DNA from: Undaria pinnatifida
Taxonomy: Eukaryota; Sar; Phaeophyceae; Laminariales; Alariaceae
DNA length: 64,000 bases
NCBI GenBank assembly: GCA_012845835.1
Contig: JABAKD010000016.1
Location: 13,117,507 to 13,181,506, forward strand
Direction of reading: 5' to 3'
Part shown: positions 30,917 through 41,715 of the stretch, piece by piece
Position numbering within the stretch: position 1 is the first letter of the stretch
Layout of the letters: each line of letters begins with the position of its first letter
The notes under the pieces: generated by a model
Databases searched by the model: none
What the model was told of the DNA's origin: nothing
What the model saw: only the letters and a program-made list of their open reading frames with translations
Program-made: the position numbers and the translations under genes

Positions 30917-33269
30917 TATGTTGTTGTTGTTGTTGTTGTTGTTTTCACATAAACTCGCATAATCAAGTCCGTGGTCACAGGACAGGCTCCGGTCACTCTG
31001 GAGCTGAGGAATACCCCAGGGAAAACACACACAACCCAAGGTGGTACACGCATATATCACAGATGACGCAATTCATGCCTCCACCATAAACATACAAAAG
31101 TGAAATCGGGAGTCAGTCTACGATGTGTCAGGTCCAGGCCGGTGCATACGTCTCACTACTCACGCCTGAAGAAACCAAATATTTCGATCGCCACCCAAGA
31201 ACAACTACCACGTATATATTACACGTAGTATCTATCACTACGCATACGCACGACAGGCGTAAGTCAATTGGAGAAAAAGAGACAAGAAAAAAAATGAATA
31301 TAAAGGAAAGGAAAGAACAGGGAAGAAAAACGAAACAAAACGAAAAAGGCAAGCAAAGAGAAGAAAAAGACAAGAAAAGCAAGAAAAGACAACACAAGAA
31401 GAGGAAGGAAAAAAAAAAAGAGAAAAAAAGAAACAGAGAAAATAAAGAAAGAAAATGTCATGTATGTATACTAGCACACCCTAGGAACTGGCTGAGGATG
31501 GCATTGAGTTAACAGAGGGCATCACGTCCATCATCAATGGCACCTGGGAGAGAACGCAACATGGCGAACAAGTCAGGGCGGTCTTATGCTATCTTGTGAC
31601 GGCCATTAGAAGGCCCACAACTTTCAACACGATGATGGCCAAACCAAGACTTCAGTCTCTTGGGCATGTTGCTCCCCCTTCCCCCCCTCCCCCCTTCCTC
31701 CCTTGCCCCCTCCCCCAGTCCCCTCGCAACCCCCCCTTCCCCCTCCCCCCGGCCGCTTAGAGATGCCAACGGTGGATGGTGCTGCCGCAGCCTTTGCGCG
31801 TCGCTCTGCAGCTTTGCGTCTCTCCGTTTCATGCTAATTCCGCATCAACAACTCGGCTCCCTCCTCTACTCTTCGAAACCATCTGCCTGCGTTCTGAGCA
31901 GCCTTTCGCCATCCTTCGAATTACATTCCAAAGACAGACATATCCTCCTTCAGATGATCCATCCAGTCTTTGTCTTGCCCCCCTGAGTAACCCTTACCCC
32001 CAACAAATTCCCCAAACATCACCCTCTGAGGCAAACGTTCCTCCCCCATACGTGCCACGAATCCCGCAAACAAAATCCTCCGTTTGCGCACTATCGCCTC
32101 AACGCTCTCGGAATCTGTCTGGGCAAGCGCGTCGGCGTACGATAGGGTGTGGTCGTCGCGCTTCCGTTTCCGCCATCCAAGGCATCGGAGGAGCATGGAG
32201 CGGTGAAACCCGTCGTAGCCTGTCATAGTCAGGCTTCTTCGGGCTCCACGTCATGCAAGCGTACAGCAGTGTCTCGACCACCTCGACTTTCAGCAACCGC
32301 GCCTTCAACCGTAAACGCACACCCGGGCGATCATAGATTTCCATCTTGTTCCGCTGGAAGCACGCCCAGGCCCTCTGAAGACGCCGCGTTATTTCAATTC
32401 TAAGGTCTCTGTCTGCGGTGATAGCCCCGCCCAAGTATGCAAACTGGATTGTTTGCTTGTATACCTGACCGGCTGCATTGATCGTGAAGGACACCTTCCC
32501 CCCGCTTTGGGTTTCCAGTACCATAGGACGAAAACCTGCCAACGAGAGAAAGGAACAAAGGACAAGTGTTGTGCCGTGTTCGATACCAGTGTATGATACG
32601 CAGCTACGATACATAAAGCAAAAGAGTGCATGAGGAAAAACAAAACATATACCAGGTAGTACTGGTATCTAGGAGAGCGCGTATGTTATAGCAATGTGAG
32701 ACAACAACAGCAGCACACCACAAGGACGCTTGGTGCTTGGTGCTTGGTGCTAGTTTCCATCTCACACTTACTATTATATTACCAGTCTTCATGTCACACA
32801 CAAGATGCTTCAAAACTTCCGTTGAAAGTTGTTGAAAGGCAAAAACGAAATGTTTCGGAGGTTTCATCAAAAAGCCAGATGGAAGATCACCACAACGAAT
32901 ATCATACTAGTAAACGTACTCGCGACCTGCACTTCTGCTCGCTGAAAGAGCCAACACAGCAGTAGTACAGCTATAGGCGTCGAGCACCGCTGTTGGTCGG
33001 CCTATACGAGTAGATGAGCCGAGGTTTGCGCGAACACACTTAAAGGTGGAGTGTCTCATAAGTCAGAGATGCAATGCTCGAAAGGTTACAGCACACAGCG
33101 TGCTGGTACGTGGTAAAAATATGCCAAGAAACCAAAACCCAAACATGGTTCAGCTAAAAAACGAAACCCAAAAAATAGTCACGCACTACTGCTGTGTCTA
33201 TAATATAGCCTAGATTATTAGCAGAAATGCGAGGAGATGACCTAAAGGAGGAGAGAGAAAGGCGAGTTA
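30917..33269 (-). mobile_element. LINE-A copy 3, about 2.35 kb, uninterrupted
   Basis: Antisense orientation. The (TTG)n at 30917-30942 is the complement of the (CAA)n tail. It is followed by the conserved 3' region, a purine-rich tract (31270-31455), the site AACTGGCTGAGG (empty Harbinger target), the RT fragment and the non-coding 5' part ending at GCGAGTTAT. It shares both ends with copy 2 but has different flanks, so the two are separate insertions of the same defined unit or an ancient duplication. Confidence 0.88.
31780..32614 (-). pseudogene. LINE-A reverse transcriptase C-terminal region, second copy
   Basis: Same blocks as at 27110-27943: FAYLGGAITADRDLRIEITR, WACFQRNKMEIYDRPGVRLR, then a frameshift to LLRCLGWRKRKRDDHTLSYA and RILFAGFVARMGEERLPQRV. 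The frameshift near 32225 is at the corresponding place in both copies, so it predates their separation. Confidence 0.85.
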
Positions 33270-33278
33270 TGAATGCAA

Positions 33279-33590
33279 TTGCTGTTGTTGTTGTCGTTGT
33301 CGTTGTTGTTGTTATTGGTGGTGGTGGTAATGTTGATGTTGTTTATGTTTTTGTTGTTGTTGTTGTTCTCACATTCACTCGCATAAGCAAATCCGTGGTC
33401 ACAAGACAGGTTCCAGTCACTCTGGAGTGGAGGAATACCCCAGGAAATAAACACAAACCAAAGAAAGTACACCAAGGTACACGCATATATCACAGTTGAT
33501 GCAATTGTTGCCTCCGCCAGAAAAATACTAAAAGTGAAATCTGGAGTCAGCCTACGATGTGCCAGATCCATACTGACTGGTGCATAGTGT
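33279..33590 (-). mobile_element. LINE-A copy 4, short 3' fragment
   Basis: A GTT-rich tract (33279-33366, complement of the tail) is followed by CACATTCACTCGCATAAGCA, CCGTGGTCACAAGACAGGTT and ATATATCACAGTTGATGCA. It stops near 33590. It is more diverged than copies 2 and 3 and directly abuts the 5' end of copy 3. Confidence 0.78.
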
Positions 33591-34330
33591 AGTGGAGTGC
33601 TCTGCTCCAGTATATGGTTTTATATCTTGCAATGAGGCATTTTAGCCTCTTTTTATGAGGTGTGGGGGATTCTCTAGCCAAGTGAACCAACTGTTGTATA
33701 TACCAATATCAGTTAATTCCTAGTGCACAGAAATGAAGACAAACACAATTGTCATAAAATACACAGTGCGACATTTCCCCCTTCTCCTCACCTTCGAAAG
33801 AAAAAGGGTGGGTGGGTGGGAGAAATATCACGAGAGCCGACCTAATGCTGGGTCGCTGGCCGGCTACTAACACTTGCCTCTTCTCTGGTCGCACAGCCTA
33901 CACGGTACCGTCCCTTGCCCTCCGACGTGCGGGCTTACCTAGCTGCGCGAGTCAACCGAAGAGTGATGGCCACCAACTACCGTGTGGTGGACCGTTACCA
34001 GAGCATGGAACAACAACCCTAAATTCTTTCGCGTCCAAACAAACCACGGGTTACGCCGCTTTCGGTTCCCGAAGGTCATAACCCTCTCCTTTGTTTGATA
34101 TCTTTCGAATTGCTTGGTTATTATTGTGTCTGTGACTTGGGAGGGAGAGCACCCCGAGAGACCAATCTACCGCAACCAACCTTGACGGTATTCCACTGGT
34201 GGTCTCTACTCTAAATCCCGTCTCTCCCTCCGTTAACCACTAGCCAGGTCCCAACCGAAACCCATGCAGTCTAAGACGACTGAGTCCCACCCACGGTACG
34301 ATACCGTGGAAACTCCTCCAAACACGAGGT
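33591..34330. other. No gene supported; possible LTR-type flank
   Basis: Non-coding as far as can be seen. It lies at the 3' side of the minus-strand gag-protease fragment and could include LTR sequence, but no second copy was found in the window. Confidence 0.35.
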
Positions 34331-34342
34331 CGCCGAAGACTG

Positions 34343-36700
34343 CTACGGTTTCCCCCATATAGTGCCTTGGCCTGGCTGTCTCTGGCCCTTTCCTGCTACC
34401 GCTAGTTTGCGAGAGACTTGTCCTGCGTCCTCTACGTTATTGCGAGTGTATACCTTGTAAGCATCAGACTTCCAACGTCCTTCGCGCTGGGTTACTCGCT
34501 CGGGCACGTTCGAATGCTCGGGACATTGGATCTTCCAGCTCAGACTTAGCACTTTGAATTTCTTTGGATGACGTAGGTGCTTGCGCTATCGCATTGACAT
34601 GGAGTCGGGCGGGTGATACAATCGATATAGATATGATGTTTTCGAGACATAAGTTGACTGGTAATGCGACCCCATCGGATGATAGGTTGCTAACTGAACT
34701 GCTCTCGGACCGTCGATAGCACACCAGGTGGCCAGTATACGTGCGACAATATTTTTTTCGAAAGTCTTTAGACTGCTGTCTGTAGAAATATTTTGGGGAG
34801 AAACGATTTTAGAATCGATAACGACGCTAAAATCTCAAGTAAGGGAAAAAACGATAAAACCGAGAACGTCTCGTAGGGGAAGCCCGTTTGCGGCACGGAA
34901 CGAGACGGCTGCTTGGGGGATAGGTTTTAAAATGACAGATTGCAGCGAGGGATGAGATTTCACCCACTGACGCGAGACAACTGATACGTCTGTAGCAGAG
35001 TCTACTATAATGTTGGTCACGGGGTAGCCATCGACGGAGCCGCTGACGCGCACTCACTCGCCGAGACGAAGAAGTCATAGAAAATGCATTCTTTTTGTAC
35101 GCCAGCGCGGAGCTGTACCATACTTTATCTGTATTAATTGCTTTCGGGGGGCCAACCTTGGCTCCAACTCGCAGAAACGAGCGGATAAGCCGCGGCTCAG
35201 TACTAACACTCTTAGGAATAATGGACGGCACAGAAAAAAGACACGCGCTTTAGCGGGGCTTCGCTACGTACAATGTCTATATCAGGTGCTGAACTCTCAG
35301 ACAGGCGACTACTCGATAGGCGTTTTGTCTTTTTCCTCCCAAGGATAGATACATGCGCGACAAAAATTGCACCTGCTGCTGCAGACGTGTCGAGAGCTCT
35401 TCTCTTCACGCCTTTCCGAAGACTAAAGGACGACCCAGCTGTTGTAGGCGACGGTCCAGCTGGGCACCACAAGGGGCCCTCATCGTCGTCCTCCTCGTCT
35501 TCCTCCTTGTCTTTTCGGGGTCGCTTCCCCTTCTTGGCTTTGGCCGCAATGCGATCCTCACGCTGTTTTTGGAAGCTTTTCTCGGTGGTGTGTCCAAAAG
35601 GTTTTCTGCACCCTGTGTAGTTACACACCGGGCGGCTGGAGCCGCCGCCCGACGAAGACCCGCCGGAAGAGGAACCACCACCACGACTACCGCCGTGACG
35701 ACCGCCGTGGCAATCGCTACTGCCGCTGCCATCGCTACCACCACCGCCCGAGCACCACCACCTCCACTACAACCACCACCACCGCCGCCCCCGCGGCTTC
35801 CGCGACCGCTGTGACCGCCACGGTCCCAGTCGGACATGCCGTGGGGGGAACGGATGTTGCGCTGATCGATGGTAGCCGCGTGCTGGTACTGCGAGGAAGA
35901 GGAGCGTTTGCGGACCGGAGTAAAGGACAGTGCACTGGCAGTGCCTCCAGCAAGGCTGGCGGTTTCGTGACGACGCGCACAGTGGACAGCTTCGCGGAGC
36001 GAAGTAACTGGCCTATCGGCGAGTTGGAGGCACTGAATGGACAGGATAAGGCCGTTTTGGGAAATGTGACAGAGAACGCTGCCCAGGGTGGATGGCCCTT
36101 TGTGTGTTGTCCAACCGCGGATTCGAAACGGTTGGGGAGGGTCCGAAAACGTAGAGATTAGACATATTATGTTGACGCTTGTTTGAAAATGGCAAGCTTA
36201 AGGGCACACGCCTGCGCTGAGTTACTCGGCAGCAGTAAGTCAAGGAGGGCTGTGCTAAGCTCTGCCCAGTTTGGGGCGGGGGAGAATTCTCCGACAGTAC
36301 GCGAAACTGCATCCGAGGTACCGGCTACAGCTACACGCCAGTCGATCGTAGCAGTGGACAAGTGTTGGTACAGCGTGAGGACAGAATCATCACCGATGAG
36401 AGACAACAAATCGAATGCTAACCACTTGCCATATTATTCGTCGTCGGGACGAACAGATTTGGCCTTAAACAGCGACAAGACGAAGTTGCGCAAGGACAGA
36501 AGCGACATAGGCCTCAGGACTACGGTCAAGACGGGGTAGGCGGCGTACATCGCTTGCCGTAAGGACAGCCGTCTTGGGTGTGGCTGCTACTTGCGCAAAG
36601 GACGAAGGGGGGACAGGGGAGGGGACACTGGGAGCTGGCTTCACGGAACCCGAACCCGACACAGAAGTCGTAATGGTTACCAGCTGATCCATGAGCACTC
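34343..36700 (-). pseudogene. LTR-retrotransposon gag and protease fragment
   Basis: From high coordinate down: a Pro/Ser-rich segment (36690-36470); LSLIGDDSVLTLYQHLSTAT and NWAELSTALLDLLLPSNSAQ (36400-36170), gag-like; a glycine-rich RGG-type stretch (35840-35740); and a zinc-knuckle-like CNYTGCRKPFGHTTEKS (35620), whose last Cys is Ser. A Lys/Glu-rich segment follows. Near 35050-34840, GSVDGYPVTNIIVDSATDVS is an aspartic-protease-like block with DSA in place of DSG/DTG. Frames change several times. No RT or integrase follows, so the element is truncated. Confidence 0.7.
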
Positions 36701-36727
36701 AGTTTCAGGATCTTCCCAGACAGCATC

Positions 36728-36908
36728 GTGTCCAGCTGTCAATCCACAATGCTCTGGATGCGCAAGGTGGTAGACGAGAGGTCCACGATGCCGCTGTTGT
36801 TCTCCCACGGTGGACAACATCAAGTCCAGCTGTCTTTCCACGACGCTCTCTGGATGCGCAAGGTGGTAGACGAGAGGTCCACGACGCCGCTGTTGTTCTC
36901 CGACTGTG
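36728..36908. repeat. Two tandem copies of an about 95-105-bp unit
   Basis: GTCCAGCTGTC..TCCAC then TGGATGCGCAAGGTGGTAGA and CGAGAGGTCCACGA.GCCGC occur twice, at 36730 and 36826. Confidence 0.85.
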
Positions 36909-36929
36909 CTTCCGAAGGGGAGGGAGATA

Positions 36930-37144
36930 TGTCGGGGGTGTCCTGCTCGAGAGACTGAAGTCTGAGTCTGGCCATCGTCGTCTATATTTTTGGGCCTTCC
37001 AATGCCCGTCACAAGCAAGCGTAACGCCGCCCCGTCTTCTTATTGCGGTTTCCTCCCGGTGCCATTGAAATGCACTTGATACCCTAAACTGACCCAATGC
37101 CGTCTTTAGTTAGTTCCCAGGATCTGCTATTAATATTATTAGTA
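36930..37144 (+). mobile_element. LINE-A copy 5, 5' part of fragment
   Basis: GAGAGACTGAAGTCTGAGTC through GCCATTGAAATGCACTTGAT to GGATCTGCTATTAATATTAT matches the LINE-A 3' region in sense orientation. It is interrupted at 37145 by an inverted-repeat transposon and resumes at 38306. Confidence 0.78.
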
Positions 37145-38305
37145 GAGTGTTTGCGAAAGTACGTTTTTAGAAATGTACTTCTTCAAAAATTGTCCCAAAG
37201 GCAATATTTGCGGTAAATTTTTGAAAAAAAGGCAAAAATGTACTTTGTCGAAGGTAGGTTTTGATCAAAAGTTACGGTAAATTTTGTCTCTCTGTTTCAT
37301 TGGCCTACAACACACCGAGCATTTGTCCGAGGCAGAACGCCTCTGCAAGGGTCTATAGCGCCCTAAGCAGGACCAGTTTGAAGCACCACGCTGTTGTCAC
37401 GACACAACACAAGCTACTAATACGAACGCACGGAGGATTGAGAGGGTAGTACCCTGAGCACGACGCGCAGGCGTAACATCAGAGATATGCAGCAGGCCGG
37501 TGATGAACCGTCTGTTGCTGCCCTCTGCGTCCGTGACCAAGGGTTCAGCGCTTGCTGCAAGCTGTGGTGAACTTCTCGCAGCTGGCGGAGTCGAACGCAC
37601 GCACGCGGAGAGGAGCCTCAACGCAGAGAGCGACACCACGCGCCTTGATTGCGGCTATCGTGTGCCGCATCTGGCAAGATAGGACTCGTATCGGTCCATC
37701 TGTGCGACAGCAGCCACCGCGCTTCTCCAACATCACCGCGACTGAAGCGTGGCATGACTTTCGGTTTAGGGCAGAGGAGCGGAAACTCCTCTGCCCTAAA
37801 CCGCTGCGTTCACTGCGGATTCTTCGCAGGGTGGTGCTTCGCAATAACAGGTCCACGTTCCATGGGGAAACTGCGCTTCGCCTTCCCTTCCGTCGCATGA
37901 GGAAGGCGTTGCTCTGCTTGTAGCATGTGTAATGAGGTAGTCCCTGCTCACAAGGAGTTTTTTACGCGCGAGACAGACCGCCATACCTCTGATTTGTAGT
38001 CTGTTGGGTGCTTGCATGTACCGTGTTCCAGGTACTGCTGCACCTGAAACGAGAGGCTCGAGACTGGAGTACGTACAACGAGTACTCATATCGTATAATA
38101 CTACGAGTACTCGTACTGCTGCTGCTGTACTCGTACGTATATTACAATCGCGCACATCCCCGTTTCCCTACTAAATTTCGGAGGCGTCGCCTGCAGGATT
38201 TTGTTTACCGCTAGCGCAAACACACCAAAAACTCGGTGGGAAGGCAATTCACTTTTTTTAGCGGAAGGCAAGTAAATTTTTAGAAACGTATTTTCGCAAA
38301 CACTC
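37145..38305. mobile_element. TA-flanked terminal-inverted-repeat transposon, 1161 bp
   Basis: The left end GAGTGTTTGCGAAAGTACGT continues TTTTAGAAATGTACTT. The right end is its imperfect complement (about 33 of 36 positions). Both sides are flanked by TA (37143-37144, 38306-38307), and the flanks rejoin into an otherwise continuous LINE-A copy. The interior has frames with weak resemblance to a DDE transposase N-terminal region (TEAWHDFRFRAEE near 37740-37790 and FHGETALRLPF near 37860, plus strand), so it may be a decayed autonomous element. A TA target points to Tc1/mariner, but the terminal sequence alone does not settle the superfamily. Confidence 0.72.
37762..37803. repeat. Perfect 18-bp stem hairpin
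   Basis: CGGTTTAGGGCAGAGGAG (37762-37779), loop CGGAAA, then the exact complement (37786-37803). It sits inside the transposase-like frame of the TA-flanked element. Confidence 0.95.
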
Positions 38306-38822
38306 TAGTATCACGTTTTGCCTCTTTTCCATTCCTTGCTTCCTCTTCTTGTTTTGTCTCTTCTTTTCGCTCCTTTTCTTTTTCGCTTTTTTCTTTTCGT
38401 TTCTTTTCCTTCCTTTCCTCTCTCCTTGATTTTCTTTTCTTTGTTTCTTTTTTCCATTTGACTTGAGTCTGACGTGCGTATGCGTATGATAGCTCCTACA
38501 TGTAATATATACGTGGTAGTCTTTCCTGGGTGGCAACCGGTATAGTCGGATTTTTCAGGCGCGAGTAGTGAGACGTATGCACCAGTGTGGACCTGGTTCA
38601 TCTTAGGCTGGCTCCCGATTTTACTGTTATATGCGTCTGGCGGGGGCATGACCTGCGTCAGCTGTGATATATGCGTGTACCACCTTTGGTTTGTTTGTGT
38701 TTTTCTTCTCTCTGGGGTATTCCTCAGCTCCAGAGTGACCGGAGCCTGTCCTGTGACCACGGACTTGACTATGCGAGTTAATGTGAGAACAACAACAACA
38801 ACAACATCAACAACAATGGTTT
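38306..38822 (+). mobile_element. LINE-A copy 5, 3' end with tail
   Basis: A pyrimidine-rich tract, then TTGACTTGAGTCTGACGTGC, GGAGCCTGTCCTGTGACCAC and TGCGAGTTAATGTGAGAAC, ending in an imperfect (AAC)n/(CAA)n tail at about 38789-38816. It continues the copy from 37144. Confidence 0.85.
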
Positions 38823-38999
38823 ACAGTGGTTACTATTTTGTCATTTGTCATTTTGGAAAAAAAAAAATGCGTCGTTTGAGACACTGGCTAGTCAGCGTGA
38901 CCACGTGGAGTAAAAAAAACGGAATCCTGATTTTCTTTTTTCGCCGAGATACTGACACGATTACCCATTTGGTCCTCCAATGTCATGGTCTAGTGTTGT

Positions 39000-39068
39000 A
39001 TCTGACTGCTGCTTACTGCTGCTTGCTGCTGCTTGCTGCTGCTTGCTGCTGCTTGCTGCTGCTGCTCG
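39000..39068. repeat. CTGCTGCTTG minisatellite, period 10
   Basis: About six copies of the 10-base unit CTGCTGCTTG. The frames through it are leucine/alanine/cysteine artefacts. Confidence 0.9.
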
Positions 39069-39417
39069 GGCATGCGGTGGTGTGTTAGGTGTGTTCGGGC
39101 TTGAGGCGCAAAGGACGCAAAGAAGGAGCAGAGAGGAGGAGGGATGTGGGGTCAGCGGGGAGGAAGGAGGGGCGCTGTCATCGTTTCTGGGGCAGCAGCT
39201 TGTGCCTCCTTAGCTTTCGCAGTGCTGTTGTTGTCGGCGACCTCCCCGCGCTTGTCGACTGCAATCGCGGTGGAGAAGGCAGACGAGGTGGGTTTATTTG
39301 GGTTTGGGAGTAAATAGCATTTCAAGTGTTTTGTTTCCCCTCGTCTTACATGAAACTCTCATTTCTCTCCTCGTGCACTACAACTTTACATGTGGACATG
39401 CTTCTGCTACTATAATA
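39069..39417. other. No gene seen
   Basis: Purine-rich stretch near 39090-39180, with no protein-like frame. Confidence 0.5.
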
Positions 39418-39592
39418 TTCTGATAGCTACACTGTCGTTGCAAGGGGGGTCGCCGACCTGTATCCTTAACGAGGACACACAGTCCGCAATACGCGCGATC
39501 GGAGCATTACACACAGCTTGCAAAGATGAGTTTTGACAAAATATTCGATTTCACAGCTGGAGTGTATTTTAATTTTTATAATATTAGTCTAC
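39418..39592 (+). repeat. MSFD-type repeat, copy 5 (frame intact)
   Basis: TTCTGATAGCTACACTGTCG, GGTCGCCGACCTGTATCC, ACGCGCGATCGGAGCATTAC and AGCTTGCAAAG lead to ATG 39526. The frame reads MSFDKIFDFTAGVYFNFYNI and continues for a few codons. It is followed at once by an inverted copy. Confidence 0.85.
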
Positions 39593-39611
39593 ACTATAAG
39601 AATACATACAC

Positions 39612-39802
39612 TACAGCAGCTGCGAGATCAAAGATTTTGTCGAAACCCACCCTTCTTTCGCTTTGCAAGCTGTTGTTGTGTCGATGGGTGTGATGTGTGT
39701 GATGGGCGTGGCACTCTGACCGCGCTCATAACTGGGTGTGTGTCCTCATGAAGGATATAGGTCGGCGACCCACTCAGACCTAGCTTGTACCAAGGTCAAC
39801 AG
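39612..39802 (-). repeat. MSFD-type repeat, copy 6 (inverted partner of copy 5)
   Basis: The reverse complement reads GGTCGCCGACCTATATCC, GAGGACACACA, AACAGCTTGCAAAG and GGTTTCGACAAAATCTTTGA (FDKIFDLAA-like, no ATG at the usual place). The pair forms a palindromic foldback with a short spacer of about 20 bp. Confidence 0.75.
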
Positions 39803-40059
39803 GGTGGTATACTCAATCTATTCACGAAAGAAAATGTACACCCGCTTTATTTAGAGGGGGGCAAATTCTGACGCCTGTGAAAGAAATGCGTCAGTTCATG
39901 ACGTATATGATGTAGTTATTTAGTTTTAGTGTGACCTGTGTGGGAAGGGGGTTCGCATACAAGAGTAGGAGCTTACTGCACGCGTGGTGTTAGGTCTGCA
40001 GGATGTTGGAGACGGCGGGGGAGGGGGAAGGGGAGTTAATTGTAACTTGAAGACCTGTA

Positions 40060-41182
40060 TTAAATGAATCGGAAGTACTGCATAGATGGCTCGAAAGGTA
40101 AGGAGGTCATGTTCCCTGTGAGGTAGTTTTTACAACTCTGACGGTTTAGGTGGGGCAGCGGGGAGGGAGACGGGGGTGCAGGTACGTGGCGGGGTGGGGG
40201 AGAACGGAGGTGGATGGAAGCCAACTGTTCTATCTGCATGCTAAATACATAGTCTATGCCCAATACTTCAACTACAAACTATAACGTGGATGGGAGCACA
40301 AGATACGATAAGATACGATAAGATACGTGGTGTTGTTTTCACGTTAATGTTACGAGTAGTGGTATTTGATTTCCGTATAATTGTAACATTACATACAGTA
40401 GTACTACTACGAATGGTACATACATATGGTATGCTGTGTATATTGGGCATCTGCAATTCGCACGCCGGTAGAGTATATTGCTCGTACCCACCTCCGTTTC
40501 CTCCCCCCCCCCCCTTTCCACCACACCCACACCCCTCCTCCGTCGCCACACCTACGAACACCCCCCGACACACACTGCGATTTCGTGTAGAGGACCTGGA
40601 CGTGCCAGAAAGAAGAAAGAGATATACCAGTGGTCAGGAGGAGGAGGACGTGGCTACACATAATATGTGCCCGTGTGGCACAACTATAGAGAGTAGGGAC
40701 TCGTCACATAGTACGAGAATGTGAAAAATAAAAGGAAGAACGGGATGCATCGGAGGAGATGAGCAAAGTAGACGTATGTAACATGGAAGAGTTTGGTAGA
40801 CTAGACAGTAGCGAAGAAACAATTGCTATCCTACTAATAGGAGATAGATGGTGGCTGCAGACGGCGAAACAGGACGAGGATAGGATACGCAAACACTTTC
40901 TATATGTAGTATATGGAAAAAACGTAATGAGCGCCCAAATGTTGGAGGTGTCTATTAGGAGTAGGACCGGTGCTCCGTCTTGCAAGGGATGCGTGGTCAA
41001 TGGTCAAACGACTAAGGCAAGCCACAAATGAGTACACGCCCCCGCCCCCCCTCCACACACACAAACACCCCCCCGCCCCACCTAAAATCACAACCCACCA
41101 GAACAATAAGCACTACCCGACAGGTGATATCATCTATTTACCTTTGGAGCCATCTTTGCAGCACCTCCAATTCATTTGATAT
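40060..41182. repeat. Inverted repeat bracketing a LINE-B fragment
   Basis: The reverse complement of 40060-40140 (ACCTTTCGAGCCATCTATGC, GTACTTCCGATTCATTT) matches 41100-41182 (ACCTTTGGAGCCATCTTTGC, CACCTCCAATTCATTT). A third copy in plus orientation is at 63660-63735. C-rich or G-rich runs accompany all three. Confidence 0.7.
40570..41029 (+). pseudogene. LINE-B reverse transcriptase C-terminal end
   Basis: One frame gives VATHNMCPCGTTIESR. After a frameshift near 40700 another gives TRHIVRECEK, a stop, then KEERDASEEMSKVDVCNMEE, RWWLQTAKQDEDRIRKHFL and GAPSCKGCVVNGQTTKASHK, and a stop. CPCG followed by HIVxEC is the cysteine-histidine motif at the end of many LINE RT proteins. This is a different family from LINE-A. 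It is 5'-truncated and broken. Confidence 0.8.
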
Positions 41183-41499
41183 GGTCTCAAATTCAAATTA
41201 CCTCTCCCCCGCTCCCTCTTCCCCGCCACCCCCACCGTCGCCTAGACCTATTAATAGCATCACGCCTACAGTAGGCTCCTATACATTTATGAGACCTACA
41301 AACGTTGGACCGCCCCCCCCCGCAGCTCCGCGCCCCCCCCTCCCTCCCCCCAGCCGACCATCGCCCAAACGTAGCATCAGGCGTACGGTAAGCTTCTATG
41401 CCTAAAGGTATTGTCCCCCCGCCCTCCTCCCCCTTAAAAACCCAGCCTTTCCCCCACCGGTTATACCACTTACAGGATTTACATGTAAAACTGATGCAT

Positions 41500-41715
41500 T
41501 CCGCGGCCGGCTGATGTAGTCCCCCTCAAAACGTGTTTTTATAGTTTTCGTGACGTCACCGGAACAAGCTAGTTCCAACGAGAGTCGCCGTCGTATATAT
41601 CCTTAATGCGACAGTAATACGCGCGATCGGAGTAACGCACAAAACTTGCAAATATGAGTTTCGACGAAATCTTCGATCTCACAGCTGGAATGAACTTTAC
41701 ATTTTTACAATACGA
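41500..41715 (+). repeat. MSFD-type repeat, copy 7 (frame intact)
   Basis: GTCCCCCTCAAAACG, TTTTTATAGTTTTCGTG, GAGTCGCCGTCGTATATATC, ACGCGCGATCGGAGTAACGC and AACTTGCAAATATG lead to ATG 41654 with the frame MSFDEIFDLTAGMNFTFLQY. The preceding C-rich block (41310-41455) resembles the C-rich blocks before copy 2 and near copy 9. Confidence 0.8.

Noticed and set aside
35273-36161. Plus-strand frames over the gag fragment
   Set aside because: They are complements of the minus-strand gag-like coding sequence and its RGG-rich stretch.
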